Positions 24,647 to 35,004 of a stretch of 64,000 bases of DNA are shown here, piece after piece. Source of the DNA: Hofstenia miamia (lineage: Eukaryota; Xenacoelomorpha; Acoela); contig SCFE01000100.1 in NCBI GenBank assembly GCA_004352715.1, positions 992,231 to 1,056,230 on the forward strand. The letters run 5' to 3'. Positions within the stretch are counted from its first letter, which is position 1, and each line of letters opens with the position of its first letter. The translations under genes and the position numbers were made by a program. A model generated the notes under the pieces. It made no database searches. It worked only from the letters and a program-made list of their open reading frames with translations, and was not told the origin of the DNA.

Positions 24647-25623
24647 TGTAGAGTCACTTGGGGCCCCTATTTTGATTTTATTCTTTTGATTATTTTGGCA
24701 CTCAAAAATTAATTTATGTCACAGTAATGTCATGATTTGTTGCTATCAATTTATATCAATTTCTTTTAAATTGATTTGTATATTTTAGTGCAGTTTTTTC
24801 AATCAATTTATTATTTGTCCCCTCAATCCAAACCTACAAGTTATTGCTTGTTTAATTTTGTGAGGGAACTCATGTGTAAGTTGTAAACAAATAGCAGGTA
24901 ATAATTTACGAAAATTGTAATAAATACTTGAGGAACTTGTAGTGAACACACAATATAATTAGTCTTACTCCAATTGTGTGTGATGTTCTTTAATTTATTT
25001 ATATGCTAAGCCCTTTTAGGTTTCATCATGGATTTTAGTTTGATAATTTCTGCTTAAGAGCTGGCGACAATTTGGGAGGAACTGCACTGGGTCTGGGGCA
25101 ACAAATAGCTCCTTAACAGTGATGGCTCAAATCATGGTCACTTTATGTTACAGCTATGTGTAAGTGTAGGGAATAAGAGCTTTTAATTCAATCATTTCAT
25201 TTTGTACATGCACTTAATAATAACACACTGCAAATATAATATGCTGCTGGTGAATGTGAATGCATGATAATTATGTGCCCTTTGTTTTATTATTTATTTA
25301 CATGAGCTGAGATAATAGAACACTGAGATAAATTATTTATTTGAGCTAGAAATTAATACTTGAGGCACACAACTAGCACCTTGGTGAGTAAGGATGGCTT
25401 CATGGATATGGCTCTGGTGTGATGCTGTGTGAATTCATCACTGCTAGAAATCTGTTCTCTATGGATAGTCTGTTATTTCTTTAAGTGAAACAGTGAACCA
25501 CCAATGCTTTTCTTTTGCTAGAATGTGGGTCACTCTCTACAATGGTAGCCTCTGCAACCTTTGATTTAACCTTTGAGTTTCTCAGTACCACTGGTGTAGC
25601 CAGAGCTCACCTGTGATTCTACA
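24647..25623 (+). mobile_element. Solo LTR (long form) with CAAT target duplication
   Basis: It begins TGTAGAGTCACTTGGGG and ends GTGATTCTACA, giving the TGTAGA/TCTACA termini of an LTR. It is flanked by CAAT on both sides (24643-24646 and 25624-25627), a 4-bp target duplication. Start and end match the element at 33293-33756 (TGTAGAGTCACT, TTGTCCCCTCA, CTGCAACCTTTG). It is 977 bp against 464, the extra sequence lying in the middle (about 25030-25480). AATAAA occurs at about 24922. Orientation is inferred plus from this signal. It interrupts the RT gene of LINE A-like copy 2. Confidence 0.85.
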
Positions 25624-26720
25624 CAATTTGCATATAGAAAGGAGCAAAGTACTGAAGACTGCCTTGGAACACTTCAGTATTTCTGTTTATCACAATAAGA
25701 TAAGCCATAAGTGAATAGAATTCACCTTATTCTTGTTGATTTCTCAAAAGCATTTGATCATTTGGACCTAAATAGAGTGACAATAGATTTTGATAGATTT
25801 ATTGATAGCACTAATATCTCTAGCTGGCTAAATAATTTTAGTATTGGAAGAAATCAGTGCTTAATTTGGAAAATAAATGTGAATATATTTCTACTGATCT
25901 GGGATCTTCACAAGGTACTGTTGGTGGACCTAATATTTATTCTATTGCTAGTGATAGCTTACATGCAGTAGAAAATGATAAAATTATATTAAAATATTCA
26001 GATGACTCCACTGTTTGTTCCATCTGCTACAATTTTCCAAATTCTATTAAATGTGAAGTTTTAAAAAGGAGGTTGAAAATATTTTCAATTGGTCAAGGGA
26101 TTATGGACTGCAGGTTAACATGAAAAAGACCAAGATGCTTAGGTGTTCATTGCAATCATTTTGCCTTGTTCATGTCATCCAGTTAAAGATATATCAGAAG
26201 TAAGCTCATTTAAAATATTTAGAATTACCTTCCAACAAAACATTAAATTTTGTGAATATGGAAAAAAGTTGATTAGTTATTTGAACTTACAAAAGTATAT
26301 ATTTGAAGATCTAAAAAGTAACTTCAATATCAAAGAAAGAAATAAAGTTTTTGGATCACTAATTGTTAGCAAACTTAGATATTGTTTAGTAAAAAACATA
26401 AATTTATTTTTGAAAAAATGTTATGATAGACATTATACTGACAAAGTTTAAGATATTTTTGAAATGTGTCACAAAACTGATTTCAATTTATATACACATA
26501 TAATGAAGTCACCAAACCACCCTTTATTTGAATGTTTCATGAAAAATAAAAGGGCTGCACATACATCAAGATCATCTACCACTATGTAGCACAGAAACTT
26601 TCAAAAAGTGTTTTGTGAACAGAGTTCTGTCTACATTATAATAATGTAGCAATTGTTGAAACTGGTAAAATCTCTACTTCTCCTGACATTATTGTAGTCA
26701 CTAAAAATGATTCTTAGTTT
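25624..26720 (+). pseudogene. LINE A-like copy 2, reverse transcriptase, C-terminal part
   Basis: Resumes with QFAYRKEQSTEDCLEHF. It continues with LILVDFSKAFDHLDL (palm motif A with its Asp), then in the next frame SSQGTVGGPNIYSI (the PQGSVLGP equivalent, degenerate), LKYSDDST (catalytic YADD equivalent, reading YSDD), and the post-RT part at 26143-26451. Near 26500-26600 it reads SPNHPLFE and AAHTSRSST, resembling the C-terminal tail of such LINEs. Frameshifts and stops break it. All arginines visible are AGA/AGG. Confidence 0.75.
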
Positions 26721-26864
26721 GGCATCATGCCTTAAATGTAGTTTTCATTTTAATATTAATTAACTTTTATTTATTATTTATTTTAGTTTTGCATTTTAGT
26801 TTTTGCTAAACCTGTATATGGTTTTAGCTTATATTAAATGTCTTAATGTCTTAGTGTCTTAATG

Positions 26865-26891
26865 TGTTTGTGTGTGTGTGTGTGTGTGTGT
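26865..26891. repeat. TG microsatellite
   Basis: About 13 TG repeats, probably the 3' tail of LINE A-like copy 2 or a later expansion. Confidence 0.8.
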
Positions 26892-29190
26892 AAGTCAGGT
26901 AAAAGCCATATGTAGTTGTAAATCAGGTAAAAATTCTACAGACTGCATGATTTGCAGATTTTCTATAGAAATTTTATGTCTTTTCAATTCCAAACTTGAA
27001 TGAGAATTAGTATATGATTTATTTGCCTCTAGCTCTAGTTGATAAATTAAAATTATGAAATGAACTTACTTTCTTATTGCTTTAGTAGTTTATTTTCTGG
27101 TGAATAATGTATTGAATACATTGCAGCACCTTTTCAACATTTATGGATCTTACTAAATTTATATTTGAAAATATATGAAGACTTAAAATTTAAATACTGA
27201 TTAGCAGTAGCTATAAGTCTAGTCTAATGATTGCACAAATTTCTTTGCCACAAATAATTATATAGAAATTAAAAATTTATTTTAAAAGTACATGGTTCAC
27301 AAAATCCTTTTTGTTTAATGTAAATAATGCTCTGTTTTTCCTTGATTTAATTACTACTGCCCCTGCATCACTGCTAATGCTGCAATATTTGTAGTTTATT
27401 CATTATTGTGAGATTCTGCAGAGATTCCTATATGACAATGGCATAGTATATTGGTAAGATCTGAGCACAATTCTTCTGCCCACACCTTGATATTAACCAA
27501 ACATCAGTTTCCCAATCTGGACATTACTCTGCATCAAAGTGCCTGACAGATTTTTAAAAAATGAGCACTTGCTGTTCCAATGAGAGTATCAAAATAACCT
27601 CAAATTACATAGTAACATGACTGAAAATTTATTGAGCTTTTCTTTATTAAGCAATGTTAGTTGCTTCCTATAGATCCTCTAAGTTTCATGAAGAACACAT
27701 TTTTGCCCATTGCTCTGTCAATACTGCAGCTATCACCATGAAATTTTGAAGGCTTATAGAGCTCTGTAAGTTGAACTGGGAAAATAATTTTTTTGATGTC
27801 ATTGATGATATTTGGAGAAAGCTCATGGTAAAAATTGACAATGAAATTTGAAAATTAAAAGTTTTTTTAAATTCCTAACATTAGAATTTTATAAAATTTT
27901 TTTAATTAGCCAGAATTTTTAAATTTTTTTATACCATTTATTTGAAAAAAACTTTTTTTTGTTTTTCATTCTAGTGATCTGAATTTTAATTAGAATTGTT
28001 TGAAATTTTAAAATAAAAATTTCACACAGCCATAAATTTTTCTAATAAATTCATTTTAAAAATCCAGGTTGGCCTTTAGATATTATAGCTTAACTTTAGA
28101 AGGCCATAGCAACAAAACTTTTAAAGATATCACAGCTCCATTTGAAATTTTAAGTAGCAAATTTTACTGAAAAAATTTGTTTTCAGGATGTTTGGCTTTA
28201 GAATCAATATTATCTGAGCTAGTCTGGCTAGCAAGATAGAAAAGATATTTTCTTTAATAACATTTGATATAATGAAGCTATGAACAAGATTTTTATGCCA
28301 AAATATGCAGTTTTAAAGGAAATTCTAATTTTTTAGTCCTGTCCCAATATGGAAAGTTTCAAAAATTTTAACTAAAAAAATTCAAAAGTTGGATGGGTTA
28401 GTAATTTTTTTTTAAAAAAAACTTTGTGTAAATTTGCATTTACTTTTTTAAATTACATAACTTTAAAGTTTTGTTTTAAAATAGTACACTTTACATTAGG
28501 ACACCCCTATAAACTTGCAAAAAATCAATGTTTTTTTAATGTATATTTTGAATGATCAAAATGGATATTATGGATAAACCTTGAAAATGCATTTGCATTT
28601 TACTCCATTTTATTGATATCTGTGATCCATTCTATCAATTTCTTTGAGATTTTGCCATGGTTATTGAATATACTAGGATTTCTGGGTTTTTGATAATATT
28701 AACTTTTCAGAGCATTGACTATTACTTCTCACTAAAGATTAATATTTCTACATTGACTTAAGACTGGCAAATGTGTTTCTGGTATTGGATTTCTAGATTG
28801 GGAAGCCCTTTCACTGTCATTCAATGAATTAAGTGTGAAAACTCAAATTTGCAAGATTGCTTTTAAGAGTGCTTTTTAACTATGGCTTAAAATGAAAAAC
28901 CAATGTCATAATCAAATTTACAGATCTGAAATTTTTAAAATGATCTAGGGGTTGCATTATGAAATTCTCTGGAATGCCTTAGTGGCATTTTCAATGTGCC
29001 CTAGATTTAAGAGATCTGATTTCAATCAATTTCAAAAGCAAATTTTTGTTGAAAATTAATCATTCTACATAACTGGAATGTTTCTTAATCAATTTCTAGT
29101 ATTATTTTTTCATTTTAAGCAATCTTTTCTGTGCAAATTCATGAATTCAATTGATTATTTTTCAAATTTTGTTGGAAATGCTAACTTTGC
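26892..29190. other. Unassigned CpG-free sequence
   Basis: AT-rich DNA with many homopolymer A and T runs and no recognisable gene or repeat. Confidence 0.4.
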
Positions 29191-29835
29191 AGTTGATCTG
29201 GAAACCAATCCTTAAGAATTCTTTAAAAAGCCAATGTCATATTTATAATATATATGTTTAAATTTACTTAGAGATGTTGATCTGGAAAGCAGTCCTTAAG
29301 TATTCTTAAAAAGAAAAACTGATCTCATACTTAGATTATACAGGTCAGAAATAATTTAAAAATTCTATATTATACATTATTTATTAATAAAATTGCTGAA
29401 CAGTTGCAAATGTTCTTACAATTATATTTGTTAGAATTGTCAGTTAGAATCTGACCTGTTCAATTATATATATCTTAAATTTTGCTGTAGAATTGTATTT
29501 AAAGCCAAGCATATATAATTGAAAAACCATATGAGGTTATTCAAAAATACACATGTGGATTGATATATAGAATGTAAATCAAATAAAAATTGAGAAGAAT
29601 GTTTGCACAACCAAACTAAATAATTTGATTTCAATATATAATGATTGCATATAATCAATTTAATTAGTTTCAACTTTAATTTCAAAATTTTAAACAATAG
29701 TGAACTTTTTAAATTATACTAAAATTAATGAAAAATTAAGTTATTAATCTTACTAGAAGAAAAGTATTTGAGGTCAAGCATATATAAATGAAAAACCATA
29801 TAAAGGTTCTTCAAAAATATATGCCAGAATGGACA
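29190..29835. repeat. Two sets of diverged local direct repeats
   Basis: GTTGATCTGGAAA...CCTTAAG...TTCTT..AAAAAG occurs at about 29192 and 29276 (period about 85). AGCATATATAA.TGAAAAACCATAT...GTT.TTCAAAAATA occurs at about 29508 and 29778 (period about 270). The copies are diverged by many substitutions, so they are old. Confidence 0.65.
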
Positions 29836-29898
29836 TATTGAATATGGCCAGAAAATGAAAAATGCATAGACTGTTTACACTTTCAAATGCAAAAAGTA

Positions 29899-30270
29899 TC
29901 ACCTTGGCAGAGCTCTATGAAGAAAAGCCAACAAGTGTAGAGTGTAAAGATGGTAGCCCTCCTTGTAAGATGTATGCCATCTTTGTAGCCTTAAGCTGCT
30001 CTGTTTCACAGACATTGAAAAAGAAGAAGGGAAGCCTTCTTGACTAATAATTTTGAACAGCTTAACTTGGTACACTCTTGCAGCAAAATCTGACCTTAGG
30101 GGAGAGGCAAAGAAACAAACTGAACCATTTATTTGCCTCAGGTCATGTATCACAGCAATGATTCTAGCAGGCACAAACTCTAGAGAAGAATTGTCCCTAC
30201 TAACATCATTGCTGCCCCAAATTAACACCACAAACTCAAAACCTGAAAGATTTTCAGCAAGCTCTTCCAA
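29899..30270 (-). pseudogene. SGNH/GDSL-hydrolase-like domain fragment
   Basis: The frame reads SGNKKTLEELAENL, then FVVLIWGSNDVSRDNS, in which GSND is the GxND block III of SGNH hydrolases (its Asn forms the oxyanion hole). Near the end EGYHLYTLHL resembles the DxxH block V, with the His present and Asp replaced by Glu. Block I (GDS) is not found upstream because a stop closes the frame. Such esterase/lipase-fold domains occur both in cellular enzymes and in ORFs of some retroelements. It lies on the same strand as, and downstream of, the gag and protease relics, so it may belong to that element. Activity cannot be inferred. The stretch is free of CpG. Confidence 0.55.
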
Positions 30271-30641
30271 TGTCTTCTTGTTCCCACTTGAATAGTGTAA
30301 ATATCAACTACATTGATATAAAGATAACCAGAATTTCAGGAATACCCAGGTACCACACATTCTCACAATATGTATTTACAATGCACCTGTCCATTACAAA
30401 TGATATTTTGTATTTGTCCCTTCAAACACAAATTTTAAAAGAAAAATTTATAATTTATAAAAACACTATTATTATGATTATTATGTGTAATTGCTAGCAC
30501 TTCTAAGCTAGATTTTTCTTAAGCTATTGCTGATTTTAAGTAAATTCAAGCCTTGAAAGTCTATTGGCGTGATTAGTTTTTGATTTGAAATAGTGTGAAT
30601 TTCAAAATAAATTTCAATTTTTTGAAAATTGCAATAAAAAC

Positions 30642-31097
30642 TTAAATTTTGTTAGATAAATTTTGAAATTGCTTCTGAAATATTATTTGCAATATTAATT
30701 GAAATGAAATGTCTATGGTTGCCTTTACCATGATGCTGTTAAGTACAACTGTAATTGTATTAATTTTTATCAAGTTAATTATGATTATAAAAGGTGCATG
30801 TTTCTCTTGAGGTAGCACTCTTAGCTGTTTTATTCTTGGTTTCATCTTCCTCTTCTTTTTTTGTGTTAAATAATGTTCATTTTCAATTAAATCTTCTTCC
30901 TCAAAGTATGCTATGCTGTCTTCAATAATGTTAATTTGTCTCTTGCAATCTTTTCTATGGCATTTCAAGTCCCTTATTCTAATTTTCTTTATTGACCCAT
31001 CTTTCAATTTTACTTTTATTATTTTGTTCTTATCTCCAGCCTTCTGTGTGGTATTTTTATTTACAAATTTTTGGAATATTTTTGTTACAGTTGGCAT
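30642..31097 (-). pseudogene. Retropepsin-like (aspartic protease) fragment of an LTR retroelement
   Basis: An open frame of 151 codons. Near its C-terminal third it reads TVVLNSIMVKATIDISFQL, which resembles the N-terminal half of a retroviral-type protease (strand, turn, then D-T-G-S at the active site). The active-site triplet DTG reads DIS here, so the enzyme would be dead. The N-terminal part (VKLKDGSIKKIRIRDLKCH, then a lysine-rich RKDCKR and KKKRKMKP) is basic. The frame lies immediately downstream of the gag-like frame on the same strand, the normal gag-protease order. No RT or integrase follows. Confidence in the protease assignment is moderate. Confidence 0.5.
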
Positions 31098-31278
31098 TTT
31101 TTCAATGTTGCTCTCTCATTTATCCTGGTGTTGTTTTCCATTGTTATCTGTATCACTAGTCCTTTTCTTATCATTCAGTCTAATGAATCTTCTGCATCAC
31201 ACTCAATCTTGAATTGTTGTTTTATTGCTTCTAGTAATCCCTTACAAATGTGAGAGAAAGGTCATATTTTGAATTGGT

Positions 31279-31902
31279 CTACTTTCTAAATTTCTTTAGC
31301 ATCCTTTCCACTTGCAACATAGAATTTCTGAGGTCATCACATTTGTTCACTTTTAAACCATTTAGATTCACTTGATATTGACTTCTAAAACTCTCATTGT
31401 TGTAGTAAGCTTGATATTCCCCAATGAGTTTTCTATAATTTGTTTTTGTTTCCATATCAAGTACCAGATAGTGTTGGTATACAGCTCTGCTTAGATACAT
31501 TGGAAATCTTGCCACTGCCACAATTTGTGTCACTTTACTTTTTTTCATATTCATTTCAAATATTTGTAGCCATTCTGTGAAAGTAGGTGAATAGTTATCT
31601 ATTCTTCCAGTGAACTTCAGAAGGATGGCCTTATACAATGGTACTTCCACATTGTTCCTTTCAGATAAGATAGAATTGCTGAATAATAGTTTTGTTTTGT
31701 TTTCCATTTCACAATTTTGTTTTACTTGCTGTGTTATATTGTTGACTAAATTTTTGATGAATTCTTCCTCAGTCTCACTAGGTTTATTCATAAAAATTTC
31801 TGCATTTTCAAGAGGACTTGTTTTGTTTATTGTTTCAATGTCCTCAGTTATCACTGTTTGTATTTTTTTTATTTTGCCTCTTGTGACTTCCTTCACTTCC
31901 AT
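31279..31902 (-). CDS. Gag-like capsid protein of an LTR retroelement
   Basis: An open frame of 207 codons. Residues around 95-190 read ILLKFTGRIDNYSPTFTEW, then FEMNMKKSK, ARFPMYLSRAVYQHYLVL and YRKLIGEYQAYY. This follows the F-G...W...F.......LP..L...A...Y..L pattern of the capsid region of metavirid/retroviral-type Gag proteins, which assembles the RNA-containing particle in the cytoplasm. No zinc knuckle is seen. The upstream segment (32520-31905) is coiled-coil-like and probably belongs to the same protein. The frame survives intact although the DNA has no CpG; no arginine uses CGN. It starts at ATG 31902. The element's own LTRs were not identified. Confidence 0.6.
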   Translation of the reverse strand: MEVKEVTRGKIKKIQTVITEDIETINKTSPLENAEIFMNKPSETEEEFIKNLVNNITQQVKQNCEMENKTKLLFSNSILSERNNVEVPLYKAILLKFTGRIDNYSPTFTEWLQIFEMNMKKSKVTQIVAVARFPMYLSRAVYQHYLVLDMETKTNYRKLIGEYQAYYNNESFRSQYQVNLNGLKVNKCDDLRNSMLQVERMLKKFRK

Positions 31903-31904
31903 TA

Positions 31905-32540
31905 TTTAACATTAGTAATCATAGTTAATCTCTGAGACTATCAATTTCCAATTGTTTCATTTCATTTTCCTCTTGTAATCTAATGTTTTTGTTTTGCATT
32001 TTGGCTATCAATTGCTGCCATTTTGCACTTTCAATTTTCATCTCTCTATTGGCTTTGGGTAACATTTCTATTTGTTTTTAAAATATGTTTCTTTGTTCTG
32101 TTAATCTTGCACATCTACTGTTTTTATATCATTCATTACTCTCTCTTTCTCAATGTTCATTGCTTCTATTTCTATCATCCTTTGCATTAGTTGTTCAATG
32201 TGTAAACCTAATTGAGTTTTTTTCCATATCTCTTCTAACAATTTCAGTTAATTTGTTTATTGTCAGTTCATTCTCAATGCATTCTATTGAAAGTATCAAT
32301 TCTGTGGAGGCCACTTCACTTTCAGGTGATGATATGACATCTGGTGTCCAGGGGGGTTTTCTGTGTTTAAGGAGTTTTCTGTGTTTTAGAACTTGAATTG
32401 TTATTTTTCTTTGAGCATAACATTGTAATTTAGCTATGAGTTGTCTTTTTGGTTCCCCTCATTTGCTTCTTATGGCTCTTGTTGGTGTTGGTTTTTTATT
32501 TTGGTTGCTTAGTTTTGCCTCAGTTAAAACTAGAACAATT
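31905..32540 (-). pseudogene. Upstream coiled-coil part of the gag-like protein, broken
   Basis: Minus-strand frames read SSPESEVASTELILSIECIENELTINKL, then MQRMIEIEAMNIEKERV, and at 32070-31930 ANREMKIESAKWQQLIAKMQ followed by NKNIRLQEENEMKQLEI. The heptad-like spacing of I/L/M and the high E/K content suggest a coiled coil. Stops and frameshifts separate the pieces, and a stop lies just before the ATG at 31902. It is most simply the N-terminal region of the retroelement Gag. Confidence 0.45.
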
Positions 32541-33292
32541 CCTCAAGAAGAAACATCTTAATTCCTTAACAAGAAGTGCATCATCTTAAATCAATTTTAT
32601 TTTCTCTCTTTTTCATTATTGCATGTACTGGGCGCCTGTCATAGTCACAATTTAGAATCTGTACAAGCAGTGTAATAGACATATTCCAGTAATGCTTTAA
32701 CAATTTACTCTAATTAGTCTGTCAAACAAGTGTATGATTCCAATTAATCCAGCTTTTAATTCTATTAGAATAAGTTATTACTTACAATTTATTTGGATCA
32801 AAAGTGACAAGTTGTTACCAAGGTTGAAACCTGACACAAAGCAATGCAATTCAAGGAGGAACATGGATTGGTAAATAATCACCAGTTACTGTGGAAGCTG
32901 TTGGGACTCACAAACAAACCTCATGGTGTGAAATTGTTCTTGGTGTTTGTGTGATGTAATTCCTTAGCAATTTAGTGTATTGTTCTTGTTATAACTGATA
33001 AGTAAAATAAAGGAGTAATTGCAACCAGGATGCATCAGCTTGTTATAGATCTTATATATACATAACCCTACATGTATAGATAAATCAATTAACCCTCAGT
33101 ACATTTGAGCTATCAATATGGTCAGTGAAAAATGGAAGCCTAACAGACTGATTTGAAGGTCACATATGACAGTAACTAAACTGGTAATTCATATACCCAT
33201 GTAATATATTTCATGGCTCATAGGCACCTCATATCTGTAATTGAGTTTATTATAATATTGTAACAATTTGGATCTAAAAAGGGTTAGCCTAA
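32541..33292. other. Unassigned CpG-poor sequence before the second solo LTR
   Basis: No coding or repeat feature recognised. One CpG lies near 32632. Confidence 0.35.
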
Positions 33293-33756
33293 TGTAGAGT
33301 CACTCAGGGCCTCTTTTTATTTTTATTTTAATTTTCAGGCACTCTTAAATTAATTCAGTGCTATTTTCCTAATGAATTGTTAATTTTGTTAATTTGTGAT
33401 TATTTTGAACCTAAGTTTCAAACTTAGTGATTGTCCCCTCAGACCTTTATAATTACATGTAATTGCTCAGTTAATTTGCAAGGAAAACTAACTTTTGTAA
33501 AAATGGAAAATATTTACCTACTTTTGTATAAATAGGGATTACAATTGTAAGCAAACATCAAATAAATTTTGTTCTCACTGGATACTGTTTGCTTTTCCTA
33601 TTATAATTATCTTTTGGAATTAACTTTTTTCTACAATGAAATTGGTGAATTACCAATCTTCAATTGTTTTGTTAGAGAGTGGGTTGCTCTCAGTGGTGGT
33701 AATCTTCTGCAACCTTTGTACCACATCAGCTGCTAGATGCACCCTGCAATTCTACA
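33293..33756 (+). mobile_element. Solo LTR (short form) with CTAA target duplication
   Basis: It starts TGTAGAGTCACTCAGGG and ends CTGCAATTCTACA. It is flanked by CTAA on both sides (33289-33292 and 33757-33760). The termini, the TTGTCCCCTCA word, an AATAAA (about 33560) and the CTGCAACCTTTG near the 3' end are shared with the LTR at 24647-25623. No internal element region is attached, so this is a recombination-derived solo LTR. Confidence 0.85.
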
Positions 33757-34990
33757 CTAATGGTAGCTATCCAGCTGTTTAATGACATGATTTATTATAA
33801 TGAATAAATCAATTGGAAAGCTATAATTAGTGAAAATCTCTAAACTTACACCTAGCCTAGGAGCACATGTGAGTTTTGGCTATCAGCTGCATCACATTGT
33901 GAATAGCTGATTGTGCAGCAGCTCCAAGAATCTCTTTAGTCAAATTTGGGGATCAAAAAAGGACTACTTGTGCACTCAAACATTTAGCTTTCCATTGCCA
34001 TTAATAATCAAACCTGATAGTACAACAAAAGAAATCTAGTAAAATCAATTCATCATCAAATAAATCCATTGCATGCTATTTTTAATCATATTTCACAAAC
34101 ATTTAAAAAATCAACCTGTACCTGTTTGTAGATTCAAATTTGTTTACAATTCTTTTGTCTGCTTTTAATTATGCAACATCATACTAATTTGCTGTAGTGG
34201 TTTTCATTTTTTTTAATTTTGCCAATAAATGTAATTTTGAAACTGCACAAATTGTTTTACAAAATTTAAATGATAATAATTGTTTTTGTACAAAAGTATA
34301 ATTAAATCAAAAAGCTTACTGATAATCTTAGTTGCCTCTTTTTGTTATTCTTTTGTTTCACACCAGTTTGAATGTTATCTGGATGCAATGGACTATGAAC
34401 AACTCAAGGCTCTACTCAGGTTCATTGATTGAAATGCTACAAGAAGTGTAATAAATGACACAGCCATTCTTTGAGAAAATATTCACCTAATATAACTTTT
34501 TATGGTACATTTTGATCTGCAGTGTCCACCAGACTAATTCTCATTGCTAACCTTTTCTTGAATCATAAAGTATTCCTTGGATGCATCTCTTAGTTAAATA
34601 GAAATGTATTCAATTTGATTGTGAGTATATCAAATTTTTGACAAATGTTATCGGTAGAGCAACCAAGCAGTCAATATGGTCAATATGGTCAATATAAAGT
34701 CAAAATTTAACATGAAATGTCAATAAAGTCAAAATTCAACAATAGGGTCAATACAGTCAACTTACCCCAGACAAAAGTTAATATTAGGCCATTATTTGTT
34801 TATAATATTTACTCTGGGGCACTATTCATTCTTGATAGTGCCTGTATTGTTATGTGAGTGACCCTATTTGCAGGTTGCAGTCTACTGAATGACATCTTAT
34901 TCCTACATTTACTAACATACATGACTATTTTATATTGTTGCTCACATTTCTCATTGTTCATTGTTTATTGATATCTTCAGTTATATTTTA
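33757..34990. other. Unassigned CpG-poor sequence
   Basis: No gene recognised. Short GTCAATA words recur at 34670-34760 (GTCAATATG, GTCAATAAAG, GTCAATACAG), giving a weak local repeat. Confidence 0.4.
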
Positions 34991-35004
34991 TTTCAGATAT
35001 CATT

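Larger units (their letters stand above)
22480..26860 (+). mobile_element. LINE family A-like copy 2, CpG-free, split by a solo LTR
   Basis: Same domain order as copy 1: ORF1-like protein with the zinc knuckle CIKCLSFGHWKNEC (about 22925-22975) and downstream cysteine pairs, endonuclease relics (23290-23930), RT start (24140-24640), interruption by an LTR (24647-25623), RT continuation (25624-26120) and post-RT tail (26143-26700). It ends near a TG repeat. It has diverged more from the other two copies than they have from each other, so it may be a separate subfamily. Confidence 0.8.

Noticed and set aside
30913-31253. Plus-strand frames opposite the gag/protease relic
   Set aside because: Antisense shadows of the minus-strand retroelement frames.
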